Assembly (NCBI GenBank): GCA_005788935.1
Contig: SYAK01000087.1
Coordinates: forward strand, 1-7,912
Source of the DNA: Pseudomonadota bacterium
GTDB lineage: Bacteria; Myxococcota; UBA9042; PHBI01
Reading direction: 5' to 3'
DNA length: 7,912 nucleotides
Made by a program: the position numbers and the translations under genes. Numbering within the stretch: the stretch's first letter is position 1; each line of letters starts with the position of its first letter. Shown piece by piece: positions 1 through 5,920 of this stretch. The notes beneath the pieces were generated by a model. That model did no database searches. It saw only the letters and a program-made list of their open reading frames with translations, and was not told the origin of the DNA.

Positions 1-807
1 CACATCCGCTTCAACCACCGCGTCCACGTCGAGCGCGGCGTCACCTGCGAGACCTGCCACGGCAACATGAACCTCGTCGCCCTCGCGACGCGCGAGAACG
101 CCCTGCCGGTCATGGAGACCTGCATCAACTGCCATGACGGAAAACAGGCCTCCGATGCGTGCCGGACGTGCCACGAGACGCAACCCGACGGGCGTCTGCG
201 TCAGGACTTCCCGGGCGGCAAGCTGAAGCCGGCCGGCCGCTACTTCATGGACGCCCACGACGAGGACTGGCTCTATAGCCACCGCGAGGTCTCGACACTC
301 GGGGACTCGAAGTGCGAGAGCTGCCACACTCAGAAGTACTGCCTCGACTGCCACAACGGGGTTCAAAAGCCGCTCAAGGTGCACCCGAACAACTGGATCA
401 ACCAGCATTCCATCGCGGCTCGCAAGAACGTGCCCGACTGCGCGAGCTGCCATCGCTCGCAGACCTACTGCGTCGACTGCCACACCGCGACCAAGGTCAC
501 GGCCTACACGCGCGACCGCAGCGGACCCCGACCGAACTTCCACCCCGACGGCTGGGTGACGTTCGGCAGCCGCGGCATGACCCACCACGCCTTCGAGGCG
601 CAGCGCAACATCCGGGCCTGCGCGAGCTGCCACACCGAGGCGTCGTGCATCGCCTGCCACGCCACCGCCGGCATCGGCGCGAACGTCAACCCGCACCCGC
701 CGGGCTGGGCGATGTCGGAGGCCTGCGTGCGCATGCGCAACAAGAACGAGCGCGCCTGCTACAAGTGCCATCAGCCCATGGATCCGGCCATGCGCTGCGG
801 TCGCTGA
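1..807 (+). CDS. Multiheme cytochrome c, ten CXXCH motifs (5' partial)
   Basis: The frame is open from base 1, so the true start and any signal peptide lie outside the window; the first internal Met (67) is not the start because a CETCH heme motif at 46-60 precedes it. Ten CXXCH motifs are visible, beginning at 46, 121, 160, 313, 340, 439, 469, 619, 646 and 757. This is the hallmark of a periplasmic or envelope electron-transfer cytochrome of the c3/c7-like multiheme class with covalently bound hemes. From about base 256 the protein is modular: an H-x3-W pair followed by a spacer and paired heme motifs recurs around W270, W396, W555 and W708 (base positions of the Trp codons). The last module keeps only one intact CXXCH, and a lone Cys sits three codons before the stop. 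Additional histidines outside CXXCH could be distal heme ligands. Partner and direction of electron flow are not evident. An amine oxidase gene follows after 100 bp. The class is certain; the exact family is not. Confidence 0.93.
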   Translation, partial: HIRFNHRVHVERGVTCETCHGNMNLVALATRENALPVMETCINCHDGKQASDACRTCHETQPDGRLRQDFPGGKLKPAGRYFMDAHDEDWLYSHREVSTLGDSKCESCHTQKYCLDCHNGVQKPLKVHPNNWINQHSIAARKNVPDCASCHRSQTYCVDCHTATKVTAYTRDRSGPRPNFHPDGWVTFGSRGMTHHAFEAQRNIRACASCHTEASCIACHATAGIGANVNPHPPGWAMSEACVRMRNKNERACYKCHQPMDPAMRCGR

Positions 808-907
808 GGCTGGTGCCGGCCGCGGGTGTCGACGTGATCGGTGCCGCCGGGATCCTGGGTCTTGCAACGACAGGTCGGGCAGTCTGGATGCCCGGGGGGA
901 GTCTTCG

Positions 908-2575
908 ATGGGCCGCCTGCGTGATGTCCGTCGCCTGCTGAAGCGGGCCGTCGCGACCGAGCGACACCGTTCCGGTCAGGCCCGTCCGAGGCTGGCGACG
1001 TCGCCGGTCCGCGCCCCGTCCACGACCCTGTCGCGACGGACGTTCCTTGCGGCGACCGGGCTGGGTGCCGCGTTCATGGCCGGCTGCGGGCACACCGAAG
1101 GCCCGGCGTGGATGTCTGCGGTCGGGTCGCCCCCGCGGGTCGTCATCCTGGGCGCGGGGCTCGCGGGGCTCGTGGCCTGTGACGCGCTCGCCTCCCGCGG
1201 CATCGAGGCGCGGGTCTTCGAGGCGCGGCACCGCGTCGGCGGCCGCGTGCAGTCAGCACGAGGCTACGGCTCCCACGATGGCGAGGCGCGCGCCCTCGAG
1301 CTCGGCGCGGAGTTCATCGACACCGAGCACACGGTGATGCTCGGGCTGTGCCAACGCTTGGGGCTGCCATTGCTCGACATGGCGCAGATCCCGAACGCCC
1401 GCACGCTGCGTCAGGTCTACTGGCTCGACGGCGTGCGTCACGACGAGCGCGCGCTCGCGGCGGCCTTCGAACCCGTCGCGCGCGCCATCCTGCGCGCCTG
1501 GGACACCATCGGCCCCGCCCTCGGGGAGGCTGGGCACGCGACCACGGATCCGCGCATCCGGGCGCTCGACGGGACCCCGCTGTCGCGTTTCCTGGTCGAC
1601 GCAGGCGCCGACGCCGAGGTGCGCGTCTTCGTCGAGGCAGCGTGGGCCTCGGAGTTCGGGCTCGACGCCGAGGCGCAGTCAGCCCTGAACCTCGTGCTGA
1701 TGCTGGGCCCCGACGAGCTCGACGTCGACGACGACCCCGAGACCTGGGACATCTACGGCGACTCGGACGAGCGCTTCAAGGTCCGCGGCGGAAACGACCG
1801 GGTCGCCACAGCACTCGCGGCGCTGCACGCCGGGCGGATCGAGGTCTCGCGGCCGATCGCGCGACTGCGCGCGCGCCCCGACGGCGGCTTCGTCCTCGGC
1901 TTCGCGTCGGGGCCCGACGTCGAGGCCGACATCGTCGTCTGCACCCTGCCCTTCACGGTCCTGCGCGAGCTGACGCTCGACGTCCCGCTGACCCCGCTGA
2001 AGCGCGACGCCATCGCGCAGCTCGGCTACGGGACCAACGCCAAGCTCATCGTGCCGACGCGCGCGCCGTCCTGGGAGTCGAACCGCGACGACGGCGTCAT
2101 CTTCGGGCGCGGGGAGCTGCTGTCGGTCTGGGCCCCGCTGCACGGGCAGGGGGCGGGCCCCGTGGCGTTGACCCAATTCCGGGCCGGGGCCCACGGTGGG
2201 GCGCTCGGAGCCGCGGACCCGGCGCTCGAGGCCACCCGCTTCATCACGGCGGCTGCGGCCGTGTGGCCCGGTCTTCAGGCAGACCCACAACTGCCAGCCA
2301 GCGTCGCGGCCTGGCCAGCCGACCCCTGGGCACGCGGCAGCTATGCCTGTTATCGCCCGGGACAGTGGACGACCATCGGCGGGGCCGAGGCCACGCGCGA
2401 GGGTCGCCTCGTCTTCGCGGGCGAGCACACGTCGACGGAATTCCAAGGGTTCATGGAGGGCGCGGCGCGGAGCGGCCTGCGTGCAGCCGACGAGGTGGCC
2501 GCCCTTGTCGCGGGGCGCGGAACATCAGCCGCTCGCGCGCTCGCACCGCGGCGAACGTCGCGGAGGCCCGCGTGA
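908..2575 (+). CDS. Tat-exported FAD-dependent amine oxidase (flavin monoamine oxidase family), probable lipoprotein
   Basis: The 555-aa product has a dinucleotide-binding motif G-A-G-L-A-G at residues 82-87, the acidic end of the second strand (VFEAR, E105), and the RVGGRV motif (109-114) typical of the amine oxidase/phytoene desaturase superfamily. The C-terminal FAD motif (FAGEHTS, about 503-509, then FMEGAARSG) is also typical. The N-terminus holds a twin-arginine motif SRRTFLA at 42-48, a hydrophobic stretch, and M-A-G-C with Cys60 as a possible lipobox, so Tat export and lipid anchoring outside the cytoplasm are inferred. At about 476-485 (ARGSYACYRPG), Ser478 lies where MAO A/B carry their flavin-linking Cys, so FAD is probably non-covalent. 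The family oxidises amines or amino acids to imines, usually with O2; the substrate cannot be told. The ATG at 908 has a good ribosome site (GGGGGAG, 896-901 region, 6 bases away). The n-region before the RR pair is unusually long (about 42 aa), so a later start is possible. The gene ends 4 bp from a convergent gene. Confidence 0.93.
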   Translation: MGRLRDVRRLLKRAVATERHRSGQARPRLATSPVRAPSTTLSRRTFLAATGLGAAFMAGCGHTEGPAWMSAVGSPPRVVILGAGLAGLVACDALASRGIEARVFEARHRVGGRVQSARGYGSHDGEARALELGAEFIDTEHTVMLGLCQRLGLPLLDMAQIPNARTLRQVYWLDGVRHDERALAAAFEPVARAILRAWDTIGPALGEAGHATTDPRIRALDGTPLSRFLVDAGADAEVRVFVEAAWASEFGLDAEAQSALNLVLMLGPDELDVDDDPETWDIYGDSDERFKVRGGNDRVATALAALHAGRIEVSRPIARLRARPDGGFVLGFASGPDVEADIVVCTLPFTVLRELTLDVPLTPLKRDAIAQLGYGTNAKLIVPTRAPSWESNRDDGVIFGRGELLSVWAPLHGQGAGPVALTQFRAGAHGGALGAADPALEATRFITAAAAVWPGLQADPQLPASVAAWPADPWARGSYACYRPGQWTTIGGAEATREGRLVFAGEHTSTEFQGFMEGAARSGLRAADEVAALVAGRGTSAARALAPRRTSRRPA

Positions 2576-2579
2576 CGGT

Positions 2580-3047
2580 TCAGGCGCCGCGGAGCAGCTC
2601 GCCACCGTGGCGGACGAGCAGCGCGACGAGGTCCGGGATGGCCTCGTCGACGTGGCTCATCGCGGACTTGCGGAGCCGATAATAGAAGCTCGCCGCGGTC
2701 TTGTGCTTCGTCGTCTCGGCGCGGCGATCGGTGACCGTGATGAGGGCCTCCGCGACGCGGGTCCGGTGCGCCACGAGGAAGGCCGAGAACTGCGGCGCGG
2801 CGGTCGTCGTGCGCTGGAACTCGTCCTCGAAGGCCGTCATCTCGGCCACCCACTCATCAAGCAGCGCGTCGACCACCCCGTCGACGAAGCCCGTCTTGAT
2901 GGCCTTGACGGCTGCGTAGCCACCCTTGACGGCGACTCCCGTGAAGCCCTTGATGGCCTTGACGCGCTCGTCGATAAGCGCGCAACAGTCCTTCACGAGG
3001 GCTGGGCGGACGGCGGGATCGAGCAGACGTTCCTTGAGAGCGGACAT
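2580..3047 (-). CDS. DUF6918-like small conserved protein
   Basis: The 155-aa cytoplasmic protein has no signal peptide or membrane segment and looks all-helical. The N-terminus (MSALKERLLDPAVRPALVKD), the central K-G-G-Y-A-A-V-K-x-I-K-x-G-F-V stretch (41-55) with a following D-G-V-V-D-A-L-L-D-E, and T-x-T-D-R-R-A (about 104-110) match my memory of the DUF6918 family of GC-rich bacteria. No function is known to me. The start was set at the ATG whose codon is 3045-3047, because a GGAGG ribosome site lies 5 bases upstream (complement of 3053-3057) and family resemblance begins there. An in-frame extension reaching 3317 would overlap the transporter gene and has no family-like sequence. It lies 121 bp downstream of the BASS transporter on the same strand, so co-transcription is possible. 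Its stop is 4 bp from that of the convergent amine oxidase. Confidence 0.82.
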   Translation of the reverse strand: MSALKERLLDPAVRPALVKDCCALIDERVKAIKGFTGVAVKGGYAAVKAIKTGFVDGVVDALLDEWVAEMTAFEDEFQRTTTAAPQFSAFLVAHRTRVAEALITVTDRRAETTKHKTAASFYYRLRKSAMSHVDEAIPDLVALLVRHGGELLRGA

Positions 3048-3168
3048 GGCGGCCTCCAGCTGACTCGCGCGGCACGCGGTCGGCCGCGCGAGGGCGCGCT
3101 GCGTCGCACAGGAAGCCCCGGGATGACAAGCCCAAAACGCGTGTACCGCGCCCCGTGGCACACGTCCG

Positions 3169-4080
3169 TCAGCGACTCGGAGGGCGCGCCTCGTCCCGAC
3201 GGGCCATGGCGCGCCCGATGGGGATCCACACAGCGCAGGCGAGGTAGGCGAAGAGCCCGTACACGACAGCTGGCATGGCCATCGCGTCGTTGGCGAGGGG
3301 GCCCATCGCGAGGCCAATCGCCAGCGCCGCGTTCTGCATCCCGACCTCGATCGCGATCGTCACGGCCTGCGGGCGCCCGAGGCGTGCGAGCCGGCTCGCG
3401 ACGAAGCCGAGCAGCATGCCGCCGCCTGCGACCGCCGCGACCGGCAGCGCCAGGGTCGCGAGGGCGTCCCCGACGCGGGTCGACTCGCGCATGACAGCCC
3501 CGGCGATGAGGACGCAGAGCAGCAGCACGGAGACCCACAGCAGGACACGCTCGAGCTGCGCGGCGAAGGCGGGGCGACGCGTGCGCAGCCCCATGCCGAG
3601 GGCGAGCGGAAGCGCCACGACGAGGGCGATCTGCAGGACGGTCTCGCCAACAGGCAGCGAGAGGGTCGCGGATGCCCCGAGAAAGACGTCGAGGGCCAGG
3701 GCCATCACGAGCGGGATGGTGACCACGGTGACGACCCCGCTGACCGCGGTCAGCGTGACGCTCAGGGCGACGTCGCCGCGGGCGAGGTGGCTGTAAAGGT
3801 TCGAACTCGGGCCGCCGGGCGCCGCGGTCAAGAGCACGAGGCCGACCGCGAGCTCGGGCGGCAGGTCCGCCGCCCAGGCGACGAGGAAGCCGACTGCCGG
3901 TAGCAGGACGATCTGGCTCAGCACGCCGACGACGGTCGCGCGCGGCGACTCGAGGACGCGCCGGAAATCGGCGACCTGAAGGCCAAGCCCCATCGCGAGC
4001 GTGATCGTCGCGATGGCCGCGGGGATGAAGAGCTGCACGGCGAGGGAGGCCTCGGCCGAGAAGGCGTCCGATGTCTTCAT
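3169..4080 (-). CDS. Bile acid:sodium symporter (BASS) family transporter
   Basis: The 303-aa inner-membrane protein is rich in hydrophobic segments, of normal length for the family, with the two inverted-repeat halves of BASS carriers. The first-half signature A-A-P-G-G-P-S-S-N is at 86-94 and R-G-D-V-A-L-S-V-T-L-T at 101-111. The second-half signature E-V-G-M-Q-N is at 245-250. By alignment from memory to the bacterial ASBT structures, Ser93/Asn94, Ser107, Thr111, Glu245 and Gln249 fall on the sodium-coordinating positions, so sodium-coupled uptake of an organic anion is a sound inference. The substrate (bile acid, pantoate, pyruvate or another acid) cannot be read. The start at 4078-4080 was chosen because family similarity begins shortly after; its ribosome site is weak (GTGGG). 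An in-frame extension to 4203 is arginine-rich and not family-like. The DUF6918-like gene follows downstream, and upstream it is divergent from the 492-aa gene. Confidence 0.92.
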   Translation of the reverse strand: MKTSDAFSAEASLAVQLFIPAAIATITLAMGLGLQVADFRRVLESPRATVVGVLSQIVLLPAVGFLVAWAADLPPELAVGLVLLTAAPGGPSSNLYSHLARGDVALSVTLTAVSGVVTVVTIPLVMALALDVFLGASATLSLPVGETVLQIALVVALPLALGMGLRTRRPAFAAQLERVLLWVSVLLLCVLIAGAVMRESTRVGDALATLALPVAAVAGGGMLLGFVASRLARLGRPQAVTIAIEVGMQNAALAIGLAMGPLANDAMAMPAVVYGLFAYLACAVWIPIGRAMARRDEARPPSR

Positions 4081-4146
4081 GGGCCCACACAACCCCGACA
4101 CCGCGGTCGACGTCAATGATTCTCGTAGGGACCCGCGCGACAGGCG

Positions 4147-4169
4147 GTCGCCGACCCAGTCCCGGCGAC
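4147..4169. repeat. Inverted repeat GTCGCCG-N9-CGGCGAC
   Basis: Perfect 7-bp arms at 4147-4153 and 4163-4169 flank a 9-base spacer, 67-89 bp upstream of the BASS start on the minus strand. It could form a hairpin in that gene's leader or serve as a binding site. All-GC-type arms of this length are not rare by chance in DNA of this composition, so significance is low. Confidence 0.35.
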
Positions 4170-4289
4170 GGTCGGTCCGCACCGGCCGGACAAGGCCGCG
4201 CACGTCCGCACCCCGACACCGTCACCCAACCACCCAACCGACGCCCCCGTCACGGACGTTGTCGCGCCCGCCAGAGGACGTGCGACACC

Positions 4290-4308
4290 GTGAAACAGAA
4301 TGTTTCAC
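4290..4308. promoter_or_regulatory. Palindromic operator-like site 1, GTGAAACA-N3-TGTTTCAC
   Basis: A perfect palindrome with 8-bp arms (4290-4297 and 4301-4308) around GAA. Its core TGAAAC-N5-GTTTCA is repeated in the second site centred 31 bp downstream. Size and symmetry fit a homodimeric helix-turn-helix repressor site such as those of TetR-family proteins; the GAAAC...GTTTC core resembles the PsrA-type fatty-acid regulator site, although that has a shorter spacer. No regulator gene lies in the window. It lies about 134 bp upstream of the ATG at 4442 and about 210 bp from the divergent BASS start. Confidence 0.65.
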
Positions 4309-4321
4309 ATGTTCGCGCGTT

Positions 4322-4338
4322 TGAAACATGGCGTTTCA
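4322..4338. promoter_or_regulatory. Palindromic operator-like site 2, TGAAAC-N5-GTTTCA
   Basis: Six-bp perfect arms (4322-4327 and 4333-4338) around ATGGC, with the same half-site and spacer as site 1. Centres are at 4299 and 4330, 31 bp apart, close to three helical turns, which would put two bound dimers on the same DNA face. The second half of site 1 and first half of site 2 also form TGTTTCA-N14-TGAAACA, so four alternating half-sites are present in 48 bp. Confidence 0.62.
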
Positions 4339-4405
4339 TGGTCGTGCCGCTGTGTCATGCAGGCTTCTCGTACGGGCAACGTCGGTGTCGCCCCCCCGGA
4401 AACCC

Positions 4406-4434
4406 TTGCCCCCCGGGCATCAAGCGCCTATGCG
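4406..4434 (+). promoter_or_regulatory. Weak sigma70-like promoter candidate upstream of the 492-aa gene
   Basis: TTGCCC (4406-4411), a 17-bp spacer, then TATGCG (4429-4434). The -10 ends 7 bases before the ATG at 4442, so the predicted transcript would begin at or next to the start codon. Only 4/6 and 3/6 positions match consensus, and the GGTGAG just before the ATG could instead be a ribosome site on a longer transcript. Confidence 0.25.
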
Positions 4435-4441
4435 GTGAGAC

Positions 4442-5920
4442 ATGATTCGCCTGCCCCGCTGGCTGTCGCCCCGCAAGCCCGTCTCTCCTCCGACCGTTCG
4501 CGGCGTCGCCGTGGCCGACACCACCCGCAGCTCGGCCTTCCTCCACGACGCGCTCCGCGCCTGTGCGCCCCGGCTCACCACGGTCCTGCCAGAAGACCTG
4601 GCGCATTTTCGCGCCAGGATGCCCGAGGTCCTCGCGCGCTTCGAGCTCACCCGCCTGACCGATCCGGCCAGTCACAACCTCGCCGCGGCGCTGACGGCCT
4701 GGAGCCGCGACCACCTCGTGTTCCAGGGTGCCAGCGAGGCGGAGCCCATCGTCGGGTTCCTGCAGCGGACCGAGGCCCCCACGCGCCTGCAAGCCGTGCC
4801 AACCCTCCGGGGCGATGGCCGCGTCGAGCTCCCGCGGCTGCCGTGGGCGGGTGTGTCGCTGCGCGGGACCGACGCTGTGGCGCGCATCGAGGCGCTGCAC
4901 GGCGACCACCACCTCGATGACGGGGCGCGCGACGGGCTCGTGGCGATGTTCGAGCGTCAGACTGCGCTGCCGCTCGCTGGCGTGCGCTTCGCCATCCTTG
5001 GCGCGGCCGCCGAGCTCGCACCGACGTCGCTGCTGCTTGAAGCGGGGGCCGACGTGCTGTGGATCGACCGGGCCTCCCCCGAGCCGTGGGTCGCCGAGCA
5101 GCTTGGTGACCGCCCGACCCCGGGCCGCCTCTATGCGCCAGCCGCGCCGACCTGCCTGCTCGAGCAACCCCACGCCGCACGCGCGGCCATCGCGGCCTTC
5201 GCCGACGGCACCGCGGAGGGCCTCGACGGAGCCGCGAAGGTCCACCTTGGCGCCTTCGCCTACGCCCCGGGGTCAGGACGCGAGCTGCGCCTCGCGGGCG
5301 CCATGGAGGCCATCGGGCACGTCCTTGGCCCGGAGCGCGTGGCGTCCTTCTCGACCTACGTCTCCCCCACGACGCCGAGCGTGGTGTCACCGCGAGACCG
5401 CCGGCAGTCCGAGCGGCGGGCCTCCGAGCTGCCCGCGTGGCAGCGCGCGCTCGCGAGGGCTGGCGTGCTCGGGCGCTCCCCGTGGGTCGCCGACGGTCCG
5501 CTCGCCGTGTCGACGGCCCTCGTGCCGCTGCAGGGCCCGAGCTATCAGGCCGCGCAGTACCTCACGAAGATGATGGCCTGCGAGGCGCTTGCCGCGCGCG
5601 GCGAGGGCGTCCGTGTGTCGGCCAACATGGCGGGCATCACGGCCACGCGCTCGCTCGAACACCCACTCTTCCAGGCCGCCTTCGCGGGGGCCCGCCACCT
5701 CGGCATCCGCGTCTTCGAGCCCGCGACGAGCCGAGCGCTCAGCGGCTGGCTCATGCTGTCGGATCTCTTCGGCCCGCCAGGCGGAGCTTCGAAGAGCATC
5801 CACGGCGGCGTCGCGAGCCTGCCCTTCCGCCTCGAGGACGCCATTCGCGTGGGTGCCATCATGGGTCTCGCGTCGAAGCCGTCGCTCCTCGGCGGACTCA
5901 TCACGGCCCGAAGTCGATGA
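4442..5920 (+). CDS. Conserved-looking protein of unknown function with Rossmann-like core
   Basis: The 492-aa product is not assigned to a named family. A GGTGAG ribosome-site-like stretch sits just before the ATG. There is no signal peptide or clear membrane span. Residues 1-175 are a mixed-charge, probably helical region. Residues 181-209 read as a beta-alpha-beta unit (VRFAILG, then AAAELAPTSLLLEAGADVLWID ending at Asp209), a Rossmann-type nucleotide-binding shape with a non-classical G-x3-E-L loop. Residues 366-405 (P-S-Y-Q-A-A-Q-Y-L-T-K, a helix, then VRVSANMAGITATRS) recall the C-terminal half of short-chain dehydrogenases, but the catalytic YxxxK would read YQAAQ, so ordinary SDR chemistry is doubtful. 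The rest has motif-like patches such as GIRVFEPATS (421-430) and HGGVASLPFR (454-463). Coding status is supported by length and G/C-ending codons. Two palindromic sites upstream may regulate it. Its 3' end overlaps the convergent gene by 20 bp. Confidence 0.8.
   Translation: MIRLPRWLSPRKPVSPPTVRGVAVADTTRSSAFLHDALRACAPRLTTVLPEDLAHFRARMPEVLARFELTRLTDPASHNLAAALTAWSRDHLVFQGASEAEPIVGFLQRTEAPTRLQAVPTLRGDGRVELPRLPWAGVSLRGTDAVARIEALHGDHHLDDGARDGLVAMFERQTALPLAGVRFAILGAAAELAPTSLLLEAGADVLWIDRASPEPWVAEQLGDRPTPGRLYAPAAPTCLLEQPHAARAAIAAFADGTAEGLDGAAKVHLGAFAYAPGSGRELRLAGAMEAIGHVLGPERVASFSTYVSPTTPSVVSPRDRRQSERRASELPAWQRALARAGVLGRSPWVADGPLAVSTALVPLQGPSYQAAQYLTKMMACEALAARGEGVRVSANMAGITATRSLEHPLFQAAFAGARHLGIRVFEPATSRALSGWLMLSDLFGPPGGASKSIHGGVASLPFRLEDAIRVGAIMGLASKPSLLGGLITARSR

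Larger units (their letters stand above)
4081..4441. other. 361-bp divergent intergenic region
   Basis: No credible gene lies here; the open frames crossing it are arginine/proline-rich composition artefacts. The left part (4081-4260) is GC-rich and would be the leader of the minus-strand BASS gene. It contains an inverted repeat at 4147-4169 and a TTGACG-like hexamer on the minus strand (4111-4116) with no good -10 partner at 17 bp. The middle (4290-4338) is clearly richer in A/T and carries two matching palindromes. The right part, up to the ATG at 4442, holds a weak promoter-like pair at 4406-4434. No rho-independent terminator or riboswitch was recognised. Confidence 0.75.

Noticed and set aside
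67..69. ATG as start of the cytochrome gene
   Set aside because: The same frame is open upstream to base 1 and includes a CXXCH heme motif, so the gene is cut by the window edge.
808..907. Terminator or promoter between the cytochrome and amine oxidase genes
   Set aside because: No stem followed by a T run, and the TTGCAA at 862-867 lacks a convincing -10 at 17 bp (TGGATG).
1348..2682. Plus-strand open frame (444 codons) inside the amine oxidase
   Set aside because: A +2 frame shadow, extremely arginine-rich, while the overlapping frame carries clear FAD motifs.
3048..3317. N-terminal extension of the DUF6918-like protein
   Set aside because: No ribosome site or family similarity, it overlaps the BASS coding region, and a strong GGAGG site supports the ATG at 3047.
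2196..3494. Plus-strand open frame (432 codons)
   Set aside because: Crosses the end of the amine oxidase and runs antisense to two genes; low-complexity Arg/Ala/Gly composition.
2993..4237. Long minus-strand open frame (414 codons) across the BASS gene
   Set aside because: Arginine/alanine/proline-rich translation with no family features; an out-of-frame shadow of the BASS gene in GC-rich DNA.
4290..4338. CRISPR-like or mobile-element end repeats
   Set aside because: Only two short palindromes, with no spacer array, target duplication or transposase nearby; an operator pair fits better.
4081..4441. Small genes in the divergent intergenic region (open frames starting at 4001, 4071 and 4300)
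   Set aside because: Composition is Arg/Pro-rich, they overlap flanking genes, and no ribosome sites or recognisable protein features are present.
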